NCBI GenBank assembly: GCA_028344155.1
Contig: JAOMAI010000001.1
Location: forward strand, 1-64,000
DNA from: Candidatus Nitrosopelagicus sp.
GTDB taxonomy: Archaea > Thermoproteota > Nitrososphaeria > Nitrososphaerales > Nitrosopumilaceae
Direction of reading: 5' to 3'
Length of the DNA: 64,000 nucleotides
The notes under the pieces were generated by a model, which searched no databases, was not told the origin of the DNA, and was given only the letters and a program-made list of their open reading frames with translations. This document shows positions 1 through 9,607 of the stretch, piece after piece (within the stretch, counting starts at the first letter, position 1; the number at the start of each line of letters is the position of its first letter). A program made the translations under genes and the position numbers.

Positions 1-461
1 GAAAATTTAAAAAAAATGAATTGATTGTTGTTGATTTGACATTACGTTACAAAGGTTATGTTTCAGATGCAACAAGAACATTTGCAATAGGAAAAATATC
101 TAATGAAGAAAAAAATGTTTATGAAATTGTTAAAGAGTCACAAAAGGCTGGATTAAAAGCTGTTAAATCAAAAATAGATTGTAAAAAAATTGATGATGCA
201 TGTAGAAAAATTATTGATGAGTCAGGTTATGGAAAATATTTTATTCATTCAACAGGACATGGAATAGGATTGGATGTACATGAATTACCAACAATTGGAC
301 CACGAAGTTCTACAAAATTAGAGAAAGATATGGCAATAACTGTAGAGCCAGGTATTTACATTCCAAAAAAGTTTGGTGTACGAATTGAAGATTCATTAGT
401 TGTAACACAAAAAAATCCAATTCTATTGCACAAATTTACAAAAGAACTTCTAACACTTTAG
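1..461 (+). CDS. M24-family metallopeptidase (Xaa-Pro aminopeptidase-like), C-terminal part; truncated by window start
   Basis: Frame is open upstream of the ORF-track start (KFKKNELIVVDLTLRYKGYVSDATRTF); HSTGHGIGLDVHE and VEPGIY motifs typical of the M24 fold. Confidence 0.9.
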   Translation, partial: KFKKNELIVVDLTLRYKGYVSDATRTFAIGKISNEEKNVYEIVKESQKAGLKAVKSKIDCKKIDDACRKIIDESGYGKYFIHSTGHGIGLDVHELPTIGPRSSTKLEKDMAITVEPGIYIPKKFGVRIEDSLVVTQKNPILLHKFTKELLTL

Positions 462-554
462 ACATTATGTTTTAGGGTAATTACGCACAAAAAAATATTG
501 TCAATTTTTTTTAGATCAAAAGAGTTTATGAAGGTGTAGATCGCCAGTAAGCTC

Positions 555-833
555 ATGCAAAAACAAGAAAACACAACTTACTTGAAAGCAATCACTATTC
601 GAGATCCTAGTGATTTACATTCAATAAAAGAAGACATCAAAAAAGGAATGGTGCTAATTTTAAGAGTTACACCGTTAGCACAGTCAGATGTTGAGAAATT
701 ACGTAAGGTTGTTGAAGAGCTTTATGTTATTGCACGCAATGCAGAAGCAGACATTGCAAGATTAGGAGAAGAAAGAATCATTGTAACTCCACCAAATGTA
801 AAAATTTGGAAACCAGATTATGATTTAAAATAA
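555..833 (+). CDS. sepF: SepF-like protein (DUF552 family)
   Basis: 92 aa; pattern ITIRDPSDLHSIKEDIKKGMVLILRVTPL...DIARLGEERIIVTPPNVKI resembles SepF core. Confidence 0.75.
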   Translation: MQKQENTTYLKAITIRDPSDLHSIKEDIKKGMVLILRVTPLAQSDVEKLRKVVEELYVIARNAEADIARLGEERIIVTPPNVKIWKPDYDLK

Positions 834-2762
834 TTTTATAGCTTCTTGAACTTGTGGATAATGAGTTGTAACTCTATACATTCTATTAATTGCTGATGAA
901 AGATTTTGAGATTTTCTTCTTTCTCCATGATTAACAAGAACTCTACGAAGTTTTGGTCTCAATCTTTGCACATATGACATTAATTGATTATAATCACTAT
1001 GACCACTAAATCCCTCTAATTTTTCAGTACCACAGTTAATTGTAACAACTTCAACTTTTCCCTCTCTTCCCATAATTGTCACTTGTCTTGCACCATCCAT
1101 TACTCTTCGTCCTAGAGTTCCATTGACCTGATAAGAAACAAAAAGAATCTTATTTTTTGGATTTGGTGCAAAATTTCTAAAGTATTCTAAAACGGGACCA
1201 CCCTCAAGCATTCCAGACGTTGCAATTACAATACATGGTGAATCTTCTCTTAATGGTTCATCTCTTCCATCTGCATGCTCAATATTTGTGAAATACTCTG
1301 AATCAAATGGATTATCGTCTGTTTCTAAAATTTTCTGTTTCAATGATCTCTCAAGATATTCAGGATGTGCTTCATGAATTGCGGTTGCTTCTTGAATCAT
1401 TCCTTCCATGAAAACAGGTGATTCTGTTAATTGACCAGATTTCATATACTTGTCAATAACCATCATCAACTCTTGTGCACGCCCTACAGCAGGAATTGGA
1501 ATTAGAACTTTACCACCACCTTTGAGAATTTCATTTACAGATTTGATAAATGCTCCTTCAACTTCTTCTCTTGTTGGTTGAATGTCTTCTTTTGCACCGT
1601 ATGTACTTTCGACTAGTAATGTTTCAACACGTGGGAATCTTGTATCTGCACTTTCTAAAAGCATACTTTTTCCATATTTGATATCACCAGAGTAAACAAA
1701 ATTATGATCACCATTACCAATATGAAAGTGACATGATGCAGAACCTAAGATATGTCCTGCGTTTGCCAATACAAGTTTAATATCAGGAGAAATATCTGTG
1801 ACGGTTCCATACGAGAGACCAATTGTTTGTCTCATAATTTGGTGAACATCTCGTTCTGCATACATCGGTGTTCGTCCTTGTGCACCTGCAACCTTGATTG
1901 CATCTAATTGAATTAGATTCATCATAGGAAGGGTTGGTTCAGTACAGTAAATTGGCCCCTTATACCCATATTTTGTTAATACAGGCAAGAATCCGGTGTG
2001 GTCCAAGTGAGCATGTCCAATTACAATAGCATCTAACTCATCTAATGAAATATTTGCCCAATCTAAACGAGGAAATGCTTCAGAAGGAGTTCGTGCACCG
2101 GGGTTGATACCACAATCAATTAACACTTTACTATCAGGAGTAGTCAAAAGCATGCAGGAACGCCCAACCTGTCCAAATCCTCCCAGTGTTAATAATGATA
2201 CTTCAGATTTTTGAACAAGTCTAGGTCTAAAGATTTCCTCTCCAATAGATTTTAGTTGTTTTGCTCTATCTGCAGATGATATTTTTAATTGATAATTGAT
2301 TGATTTGATTGTGTTAGATGGTTTTGTAGTTGATTTTCTTATTCTTAGTCTCCAACCTGTTTGTTCGGTAACTTCTGTATGATTAAATTCTTCTGCATTT
2401 CTCTGACAGAGCCATGGTCTTTTTACTTCAATTGAAACTTCACCTGTTGCAGTATCAAAAAATGTAGCCTCTAGTCCAGCATCATCTGGAACTAAGGTGT
2501 CTAAAATTTTTCTTGCATCCTCTTCAGACTTCCTAATTTTTTCATCAGTTCTTATTACAATTCGTTTTTTAATTTGATTAACTAGGGTAGAAATTATGTC
2601 GTTATGTTCCATCAAAAAGCGTGGCGTATCTGTATAAAGAGCAATACGAGGACCCTCATAATCAATTTTTGTGACATTTGCTTCTTTGGGTATACTTGTC
2701 AGTATGGTCGCCATTATATTCTGGCTAGATTGATCTGCTTGCTGCTGTTGTTTTTTTTGCAA
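825..2762 (-). CDS. fttA: KH-domain beta-CASP ribonuclease aCPSF1 (FttA), archaeal transcription termination factor
   Basis: 645 aa; N-terminal KH region then metallo-beta-lactamase HAHLDHTG and beta-CASP motifs (SGMLEGGPVLEYF, VNHGE). Confidence 0.93.
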   Translation of the reverse strand: MQKKQQQQADQSSQNIMATILTSIPKEANVTKIDYEGPRIALYTDTPRFLMEHNDIISTLVNQIKKRIVIRTDEKIRKSEEDARKILDTLVPDDAGLEATFFDTATGEVSIEVKRPWLCQRNAEEFNHTEVTEQTGWRLRIRKSTTKPSNTIKSINYQLKISSADRAKQLKSIGEEIFRPRLVQKSEVSLLTLGGFGQVGRSCMLLTTPDSKVLIDCGINPGARTPSEAFPRLDWANISLDELDAIVIGHAHLDHTGFLPVLTKYGYKGPIYCTEPTLPMMNLIQLDAIKVAGAQGRTPMYAERDVHQIMRQTIGLSYGTVTDISPDIKLVLANAGHILGSASCHFHIGNGDHNFVYSGDIKYGKSMLLESADTRFPRVETLLVESTYGAKEDIQPTREEVEGAFIKSVNEILKGGGKVLIPIPAVGRAQELMMVIDKYMKSGQLTESPVFMEGMIQEATAIHEAHPEYLERSLKQKILETDDNPFDSEYFTNIEHADGRDEPLREDSPCIVIATSGMLEGGPVLEYFRNFAPNPKNKILFVSYQVNGTLGRRVMDGARQVTIMGREGKVEVVTINCGTEKLEGFSGHSDYNQLMSYVQRLRPKLRRVLVNHGERRKSQNLSSAINRMYRVTTHYPQVQEAIKLF

Positions 2763-2767
2763 TTATT

Positions 2768-3430
2768 TTAAAGAGGAAGTACTGCTTTCTTTTGTTCTTC
2801 TGTTAAAAGACGGAATCCATTTTTATCAACCAATGCTACATTGATTCCATCGCCAGTTCCAATATTTCGTGTTATGGCTGCTTTGACTGCACGTAATGCA
2901 ACATTTTTTGCATCTTCAAGTGTCAAGTCTTTGGTATATTCTTCTTCTAACAGACCATATGCAACTGGAGAACCACTACCAGTTGTTACATAATTTTTAT
3001 TTTCTACAGAGCCAAACATGTCGATATTAAATAAAGCAGGACCTTTTGCATCAACACCACCTACTAAGATGTCTGCAATGAATGGATAACCTCTGTTTTG
3101 ATGGAACATTAAAGATGTTAGTCTTGCTAATGAGTTAACTGGAATAGGTTCTTGATTTTGAATTCTGTGTAAATTTGCATGATAACGTAATACATCTACA
3201 ATGTTTTGTGCATCTGCTACACCACCTGCTAAAGTAAGACCAACATGTTGTTCGATTTTTTGAATTTTCATTGTATTGTTATTTGCAATAAAATATCCTG
3301 CGCTTGCTCTCATATCCGCACATAAGACTACACCGTCTGTAGCCTTGATACCTACAGTGGTTGTTCCGTGTAATATTTTTTCTTCAACATTGTTTGACAT
3401 AAGATTAACCTCGTTTTGAGATAATATCAA
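2768..3430 (-). CDS. psmB: Proteasome beta subunit
   Basis: Propeptide followed by HGTTTVGIKATDGVVLCADMRASAG; GSGSPVAYGLLE; likely internal start at MSNNVEEK. Confidence 0.95.
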   Translation of the reverse strand: MILSQNEVNLMSNNVEEKILHGTTTVGIKATDGVVLCADMRASAGYFIANNNTMKIQKIEQHVGLTLAGGVADAQNIVDVLRYHANLHRIQNQEPIPVNSLARLTSLMFHQNRGYPFIADILVGGVDAKGPALFNIDMFGSVENKNYVTTGSGSPVAYGLLEEEYTKDLTLEDAKNVALRAVKAAITRNIGTGDGINVALVDKNGFRLLTEEQKKAVLPL

Positions 3431-3471
3431 TGATATTAGACCCTTTTAAATAACTTTGTCATAGGATCGAA

Positions 3472-4530
3472 GTGTTGAACAAGAAGGCTAAGTCCCACAC
3501 AATGGAGCTTCCAAGACAGATCGTTGTAGGTGAAAAGAACATTGAACAAGTTGGAGAATTTTTACGATCACTTTCTAATCCAAAAAAAGTTTCAATAATT
3601 TCTGGTAAGAATGTAAAGAAAATAATTGGAAAAGAGATCGATAAGTCATTAAAAAATGCAAAAATTTCAGCTGTTTGGCATTTAGCAAAATCAAATCAAG
3701 TAAAAGAAACTGATGCGATACAAAAAAAAGTCAAATTAACAAAAAGTGATATAATCATAGGTTTAGGAGGAGGACGCTCAGTAGATGTTGCAAAATTATG
3801 TTCATTTAATCTAAAAAAACCATTTGTTAGCATACCTACCTCTGCATCACATGATGGTATTGCAAGCCCATTTGTTTCAGTTAGAGGTGAAAAACCACAT
3901 TCACTGGTCGCAACTGCACCTCTAGGTGTGTTTGTGGATTTAGATATAATCAAAAAAGCTCCTAAAAAATTACTGGCAAGTGGATGTGGTGATTTGATGG
4001 CAAAGGTAACTGCAGTTCATGATTGGGAATTAGGTCGTGATAAGGTAGGAGAATATTATGGAAGATATTCAGCAAACCTTGCTTCAATGAGTGCAGAGAT
4101 ATTAATTGAAAGTGCAGAAAATTTTTCAAAAAATAAAATTGATGTTAGAATAATTGTTGAGGCATTAATCAGTGCAGGAGTTGCATCGTGTATTGCAGGA
4201 AGTAGTAGACCTTGTTCAGGTGCAGAACATCTATTTTCACATGCAATTGATCATTTAGAATTTGGAATTGGATTACATGGTGAAAAATGTGGCATAGGTT
4301 CTATAATGATTGCAAAATTACAAGGACAAAACTGGAAAAAAATTATAAAAACTTTGAAGAACTCGGGTGCGCCAACTACAGCAAAAGAGATTGGATTAAA
4401 ACCAAAGATTTTAGCTAAAGCATTAGTTATTGCACAATCATTACGACCTGAGAGATATACAATATTAAAAGAAGTTAAAATGACTGAAAAAGACGCATTA
4501 AAGCTTGCAAAAAGTACAGGCGTTCTATAA
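3472..4530 (+). CDS. egsA: sn-glycerol-1-phosphate dehydrogenase
   Basis: GLGGGRSVDVAKL, SIPTSASHDGIASPF, SRPCSGAEHLFSHAID typical of archaeal G1PDH. Confidence 0.93.
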   Translation: MLNKKAKSHTMELPRQIVVGEKNIEQVGEFLRSLSNPKKVSIISGKNVKKIIGKEIDKSLKNAKISAVWHLAKSNQVKETDAIQKKVKLTKSDIIIGLGGGRSVDVAKLCSFNLKKPFVSIPTSASHDGIASPFVSVRGEKPHSLVATAPLGVFVDLDIIKKAPKKLLASGCGDLMAKVTAVHDWELGRDKVGEYYGRYSANLASMSAEILIESAENFSKNKIDVRIIVEALISAGVASCIAGSSRPCSGAEHLFSHAIDHLEFGIGLHGEKCGIGSIMIAKLQGQNWKKIIKTLKNSGAPTTAKEIGLKPKILAKALVIAQSLRPERYTILKEVKMTEKDALKLAKSTGVL

Positions 4531-5286
4531 TTACTTAGATTTTTTTTCAGCAGATTTTGCTGGTTTTTCTTCTTTTTTGACTGGTTTGTCTTCTTTTTTG
4601 GCTGTTTTATTTTCGTATGACTCTACGAAATTTACTTTCCCAAGTGATGGAACAAATTTGAACAAGTCCATCTGAGTAAAATGTTTAATGATTGCTAATC
4701 CATCTGCTCTAAAAATTTCTTCAGGAATTGTAATTTCTACTACATTACCAGTTTTTTTGAAATTGATTTGATCATTTTCTACAGGTAATCTTGATTTTAA
4801 AATTTCAGATATTTTATCATCGTCTGTATCAAGAGATTTTTTTACGTTGACATCATAGATGATTGTTTTTCCTGCAAATCTATGATTGTAATCAATTTGA
4901 ACTCTACCTGAACCGATAAAACGGATAATTCCTTTTTTGTTATCAATTTCTACGGTATCACCTACGGATACTTTTTCTTGATCTTCTCCAAGTTTTCTTA
5001 GAGGAATCATTCTGACTTTGCCTTTGTCTCTTGCACCGAATCCTTTTTCAGCAGAAACTTCGATTGTCTTTTTTTCACCTTCTTTTGTTTCAGGTAAAGC
5101 ATCATCTAGTCCTTTGAGAACCCATGCTTCTCCAACAGAAACAAGTTTTGGCATATATTTTAGATTAGGATCATGAATGGAGTGTTTTTTTGCTTCTTCC
5201 TCATTTGTGCTTTCAAAAACTTCTCCGCTATCTTTTATCTTAGCAGTATAATCAAGTAAAATTAATTGTCCTTTTTTGAATGTCAA
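4531..5286 (-). CDS. FKBP-type peptidyl-prolyl cis-trans isomerase with Lys-rich C-terminal tail
   Basis: KGQLILLDYTAKIKDSGEVFEST...GLDDAL..., SlyD-like insert FIGSGRVQIDYNHRFAGKTIIYDV. Confidence 0.9.
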   Translation of the reverse strand: MTFKKGQLILLDYTAKIKDSGEVFESTNEEEAKKHSIHDPNLKYMPKLVSVGEAWVLKGLDDALPETKEGEKKTIEVSAEKGFGARDKGKVRMIPLRKLGEDQEKVSVGDTVEIDNKKGIIRFIGSGRVQIDYNHRFAGKTIIYDVNVKKSLDTDDDKISEILKSRLPVENDQINFKKTGNVVEITIPEEIFRADGLAIIKHFTQMDLFKFVPSLGKVNFVESYENKTAKKEDKPVKKEEKPAKSAEKKSK

Positions 5287-5317
5287 CGTTGTCGATTTTG
5301 AATTTCCTTATATTAAG

Positions 5318-6472
5318 CTAAAGGGAATCAAGTGGCTTTAGTTTTTCCTCAGCTACCTTAAGACCTGCTTGAGCGTCAGTATCATAACCCATCATTGCTA
5401 ATGTTGATGCAATTCCAGATATACATCTCATAACGTGATAACGATCAACTTCACCCATACAGCCAACTCTGAAAACTTTACCTTTTAGGTTTCCAAATCC
5501 ACCTGCTACTAAGATTCTGAATTTTTTTGCTAATGTATCTCTGAAGATTTTATCTTCTAATCCGTCTAGATAATTTAATGCGATTACAACTGTAGAACGA
5601 GAGTTTTCATCTGCAAATGGAGATAATCCTATTGCAGATAATCCAGAATAGAGTGCATCAGAACATGTTCTATGTCTTTGGATTCTTTTTTCCATTCCTT
5701 CTTCTAAGATTATTCTCATTGCTTCTCTGTATGCATAAAGAACTGGTAATGCAGGAGTAAATGGTGTATGTTTTGCTTCTTCATAATATTTGAAGTATCT
5801 TGGTAAATTGAAATACATTGTATTAGGTGGATTTGCTTCCATGTATTTTCTGGTTCTACCATTAATACAAATTGGTGATATTCCAGGTGGACATGCAAAT
5901 GCTTTTTGTGCACCAGTCATTGCAATATCGATTCCCCATTTGTCCATGTGAAGTTCTTCTCCACCAACAATTGATACACCATCTAAAACATAATAGGAAT
6001 CATTTCTGGATGTCAAGTCTTTGATTCTATCAAGATAATTAATCATAGTTCCAGTTGAGGTTTCATTCCAAACACAATAGAATGCTTTAACATCTTTATT
6101 GTTATCAAATGCCTCTTTGACTTGATCATAAGTTGCATTTATTCCTGGTTCAGTTTCAATTCTAATTGTTTGACCGCCTGCCCATTCAATTTGTTGGGCT
6201 AAACGAGTACTGAATTCACCGTTAACTGGGATTATTACTTTATCATCTTTTTTAATTAAATTTACAACAGAACATTCAGTTGCACCTGTTCCAGAAGCAG
6301 AAAGACAAACTGCATCACCTTCTGTTTCAAATATTTTTTTTGTGTTGTTAACACACTCTTCGTATAGTTCAACAAAATCATCACTTCTATGGTTAATAGA
6401 TGGAGTAACCATTGCACGTGTAACACGTTCTGGTACATTTGTTGGACCCGGTAACATTACTAAATATTCCAA
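5318..6472 (-). CDS. Class V aminotransferase (alanine-glyoxylate / serine-pyruvate type)
   Basis: MLPGPTNVPERVTRAM, GTGATECSVVNL, TGAQKAFACPPG PLP-lysine motif. Confidence 0.9.
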   Translation of the reverse strand: MEYLVMLPGPTNVPERVTRAMVTPSINHRSDDFVELYEECVNNTKKIFETEGDAVCLSASGTGATECSVVNLIKKDDKVIIPVNGEFSTRLAQQIEWAGGQTIRIETEPGINATYDQVKEAFDNNKDVKAFYCVWNETSTGTMINYLDRIKDLTSRNDSYYVLDGVSIVGGEELHMDKWGIDIAMTGAQKAFACPPGISPICINGRTRKYMEANPPNTMYFNLPRYFKYYEEAKHTPFTPALPVLYAYREAMRIILEEGMEKRIQRHRTCSDALYSGLSAIGLSPFADENSRSTVVIALNYLDGLEDKIFRDTLAKKFRILVAGGFGNLKGKVFRVGCMGEVDRYHVMRCISGIASTLAMMGYDTDAQAGLKVAEEKLKPLDSL

Positions 6473-6516
6473 ATTTTATATCGCCTAAGCTTGAGAAGTT
6501 TGAAGGTTATTTATAA

Positions 6517-7011
6517 TTAAAGATCTGACAATCGTTTTTTCGGATTAATTTCTGATAAAACGTCTATTGTTCCTGAAGGAAGAAATTGTTTCCAGTTTTG
6601 ATCGGCTAAGATGAGATTTCGAATATTAGTCCCCGATAAATCACTGCGAGATTTCAGCTCTACAGAGATAATTGATTTTCCTCTTTTACCATAAAGTTCA
6701 TGAGTAAAATCATCATTAGAAAAAACAACATCATATTCAGGAATTATTTCATCTACAAGATGTGTCCATTTGGAATGATCATTAACATCAGGAATATAAT
6801 GAATTGACAATTTTTTTTCCAATTCAACATCTATAGATGAAAGAATCATCTTTTTTCTTTCATCAGCAGTGAAAGGATTTCTTTCTTCATGGCTTTTGTT
6901 TGAACTACCTATTCCAACATGAAGATGCTCAACTTTACCCAATGCAAATTTTATTGCCTCTAAATGTCCTAGATGAAATGGTTGGAATCTACCTATTAGA
7001 AATCCAATCAT
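6517..7011 (-). CDS. Nicotinamide-nucleotide adenylyltransferase
   Basis: GRFQPFHLGHLEAIK nucleotidyltransferase motif; NPFTADERKKMI; SGTNIRN. Confidence 0.9.
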   Translation of the reverse strand: MIGFLIGRFQPFHLGHLEAIKFALGKVEHLHVGIGSSNKSHEERNPFTADERKKMILSSIDVELEKKLSIHYIPDVNDHSKWTHLVDEIIPEYDVVFSNDDFTHELYGKRGKSIISVELKSRSDLSGTNIRNLILADQNWKQFLPSGTIDVLSEINPKKRLSDL

Positions 7012-7508
7012 AATTGTCCACCAGCATTTAGTACTGATGCTAAGAATAAGATTATGATAGATAAGACAACAGTTACCTCTCCTAAGATAATAATTTTTTT
7101 CCTTAGTTTTTGTAATTGTTCTTGAGGCATTTCTTTAGCAATAATTTTATCTTCAACATCTTTTCTGATTATTCTCACATGAACTGCGTATAGAACTAAC
7201 AATGCGGCAACCAAAATCATTTTAATAATTAGTACATGACCATAACTAGTTTCATACAAAATATCAGATTTTTGTAATACAAGATGTGCTTGATACATTC
7301 CTGTTGCAATTAAGATAAACAAAGCCGGTAAGGCTAATTTATTAAAACGTCTTCCAACTTGTACCATTAATTGTATTCTTTCTTCAACAGGCATTGACAT
7401 TTTTTTTAAAATTGGTGCAAATACAACACCTATGAATAACGAGCCACCAACCCAAATTGCTGCACTTGTAATGTGAATCCATGTTAGTAATGCTTGCTCT
7501 AGTGCCAT
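7008..7508 (-). CDS. CopD-like integral membrane protein
   Basis: WIHITSAAIWVGGSLFIGVVFAPIL, four predicted TM segments; overlaps next gene by ATGA. Confidence 0.7.
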   Translation of the reverse strand: MALEQALLTWIHITSAAIWVGGSLFIGVVFAPILKKMSMPVEERIQLMVQVGRRFNKLALPALFILIATGMYQAHLVLQKSDILYETSYGHVLIIKMILVAALLVLYAVHVRIIRKDVEDKIIAKEMPQEQLQKLRKKIIILGEVTVVLSIIILFLASVLNAGGQL

Positions 7509-7579
7509 GACAATTAATGATTAGAACTCTATTTGACTCTTAACAAGGTTTTTTAGTATAAAACCTAAAAAAAATTATA

Positions 7580-8074
7580 ATGAATCCACCAGGACGTTCA
7601 ATACTTGTTATTGCAATTCTTGCATTGTTAGGAATGATGGGAGGAATTGTTTATTATGCAAGTTTGGATAATGACGATCTTTCTATGGCTACAATTGAAT
7701 TAGAATCTGTTGAACTAACTGATGTGAATAGTGTTGAAAGTCGTGCAACACTAAAAGTAACATTTCTAGTTGCAAATCCAGGTGAGGTTACAGTTACTGT
7801 TCCAGTAATTACGTATAGGTTGTATGCTGATGGAAGTGAAATTGGAAGTGGAACATACTCAACAGAAGATGTGGCAATGCCAGGTCGTGCAGCATTTTAC
7901 CCGGATGCAGAAATTCCATTAAAAAATAAATTAACTATTGTAATGTCAGAGATGAATGAAACAGTCTATAAGAAAATAGTCAGTGGACAAGTTATACAAT
8001 ATGCTGCATCAGGACAAATGACTGTAGAATCAGCATGGAGTATTGTAGAATTAGATTTTGATACTAGGTCTTAA
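7580..8074 (+). CDS. Membrane-anchored protein of unknown function (LEA14/Ig-like beta domain possible)
   Basis: N-terminal TM ILVIAILALLGMMGGIVYYA followed by beta-rich extracytoplasmic domain. Confidence 0.6.
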   Translation: MNPPGRSILVIAILALLGMMGGIVYYASLDNDDLSMATIELESVELTDVNSVESRATLKVTFLVANPGEVTVTVPVITYRLYADGSEIGSGTYSTEDVAMPGRAAFYPDAEIPLKNKLTIVMSEMNETVYKKIVSGQVIQYAASGQMTVESAWSIVELDFDTRS

Positions 8075-8089
8075 TTTTAAAATTAAAAG

Positions 8090-8164
8090 TGGGCCTGGAG
8101 TGATTTGAACACTCGATCACTGCCATGTCGAGGCAGCATCATAACCAAACTAGACCACAAGCCC
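8090..8164 (-). tRNA. tRNA-Val (GAC)
   Basis: Cloverleaf on minus strand: acceptor GGGCUUG/CAGGCCC, D-arm, anticodon stem CUGCC/GGCAG with loop UCGACAU (GAC at 34-36), T stem GAGUG/CACUC; discriminator A; no encoded CCA. Confidence 0.9.
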
Positions 8165-8229
8165 ACGAATTAAAAATTCTGAAAGAACATTATTAACGTT
8201 TAAGACATGTTGAAAATGAGGCTAGAAAA

Positions 8230-8934
8230 TTGAGCGACGAATTTACAGATGAGGAAAAGGCAGGATTTTACAAAGCAGTATACTCAAGAAGGGACGTTAG
8301 ATCACATTTTACACAAGAACCAATTAATGAAGAAACATTAACAAAAATTCTTCATGCCGCACATCATGCACCGTCAGTTGGATTTTCACAGCCATGGAAC
8401 TTTATTTTGATTAAAGATATGAAAACTAAACAAAAAGTTAAAGAATCTTTTCAAAAAGAACACGAACGAGCGTCAAAATTAGTTGAAGATCCAAAAAGAT
8501 CGGAATATCTTTCAATGAAATTAGAAGGAATAATGGAATCAGATGTCAATGTTTGCGTTACATATGATCCCACAAAATTCGGACCGTTCATTATAGGAAC
8601 AACAAGTATACCTGAAGCAGGAATTTACAGTGTTTGTGGTGCAATACAGAACTTATGGTTGGCTGCAAGAGCAGAAAATATCGGATTAGGTTGGGTTAGC
8701 ATAGTATCTAATGATGTGTTAAGAAAAGAATTGAATTTACCCGAACATATTGTACCTGTTGCATATCTTTGCCTTGGTCATGTAACAAATTTTGAAACAA
8801 AACCAGATTTGGAACGTTCAGGTTGGCTTCCAAGATTAGAACTAAAAGATGTGATTTATTTTGAAAAATGGGAACAAAAAGAAGATGAATCTTGGAATAT
8901 GATTCAAAAAATGATTAAATCCAATATCAAGTAA
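8230..8934 (+). CDS. bluB: 5,6-dimethylbenzimidazole synthase (BluB-like nitroreductase family), TTG start
   Basis: FYKAVYSRRDVRSHFTQEPI, AAHHAPSVGFSQPWNFILI, ENIGLGWVSI typical of BluB. Confidence 0.9.
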   Translation: MSDEFTDEEKAGFYKAVYSRRDVRSHFTQEPINEETLTKILHAAHHAPSVGFSQPWNFILIKDMKTKQKVKESFQKEHERASKLVEDPKRSEYLSMKLEGIMESDVNVCVTYDPTKFGPFIIGTTSIPEAGIYSVCGAIQNLWLAARAENIGLGWVSIVSNDVLRKELNLPEHIVPVAYLCLGHVTNFETKPDLERSGWLPRLELKDVIYFEKWEQKEDESWNMIQKMIKSNIK

Positions 8935-8964
8935 GCTTAAATTATTTCAAATTATTTTTCTACT

Positions 8965-9039
8965 GGGCTCGTGGCGCAGCATGGATAGCGCAGTAGCTTC
9001 CTAAGCTATAGGTCGAGGGATCGAAGCCCTTCGAGCCCG
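8965..9039 (+). tRNA. tRNA-Arg (CCU)
   Basis: Cloverleaf: acceptor GGGCUCG/CGAGCCC, anticodon loop UUCCUAA (CCU), T arm GAGGG...CCCUU; followed by a T6 run. Confidence 0.9.
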
Positions 9040-9058
9040 CTTTTTTATTACTTAAATT

Positions 9059-9607
9059 ATGTATGAATCGACAAGATACATGAAAGTTGTTGTGCTATCT
9101 GGAAGTCCAAGAAAAAATGGCAATACACAGATTATGATGAAACATGTTCTAGAATATGTAAATCAAAAAGATGTAGATGTGAAATTTATCAATCTAGCAG
9201 ATGATGGTTTTGAGTCTTTCAAGGGCGCTGCTAATGAGGTTAATTATAATGAAAAAACATTACAAGCTGCCAAAGATATAACAGAAGCAGATATCTGGCT
9301 AGTTGGAGTTCCAGTCTATAATTCCATGTTTAGTGCAGCCTTGAAAAATATATTTGAATTCGTAAATTATAAGGAAACTGAAGGAAAAACTGCAGGACTT
9401 ACTATTGTTGCAGGTGGGATGATTAGCTTTGGAGATGTGCAAACATTGTTTACACAATTAATGTCATATTTCAGAGTAATTACGAATCCTACTGCGGTCT
9501 ATTCAACAGGAGAAAAAATTGAAGACGGAAAGATTACAGATGATGAAGTAAGATCTAGATTAAATGAAATGGTAGATAAAACATTAGAGTTAGCAAAAAG
9601 GAATTAG
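9059..9607 (+). CDS. NAD(P)H-dependent FMN reductase / flavodoxin-like oxidoreductase
   Basis: VVVLSGSPRKNGNTQIMMKHV, VPVYNSMFSAALKNIFEFV; likely start at the internal Met (MKVVVLSG). Confidence 0.85.
   Translation: MYESTRYMKVVVLSGSPRKNGNTQIMMKHVLEYVNQKDVDVKFINLADDGFESFKGAANEVNYNEKTLQAAKDITEADIWLVGVPVYNSMFSAALKNIFEFVNYKETEGKTAGLTIVAGGMISFGDVQTLFTQLMSYFRVITNPTAVYSTGEKIEDGKITDDEVRSRLNEMVDKTLELAKRN

Noticed and set aside
8090-8164. tRNA-Asp call for the minus-strand tRNA
   Set aside because: The 5-bp anticodon stem places GAC, not GUC, at 34-36; Val is the consistent reading.
8982-9020. Possible intron in tRNA-Arg(CCU)
   Set aside because: The anticodon arm closes normally with a 7-nt loop; no intron is needed.
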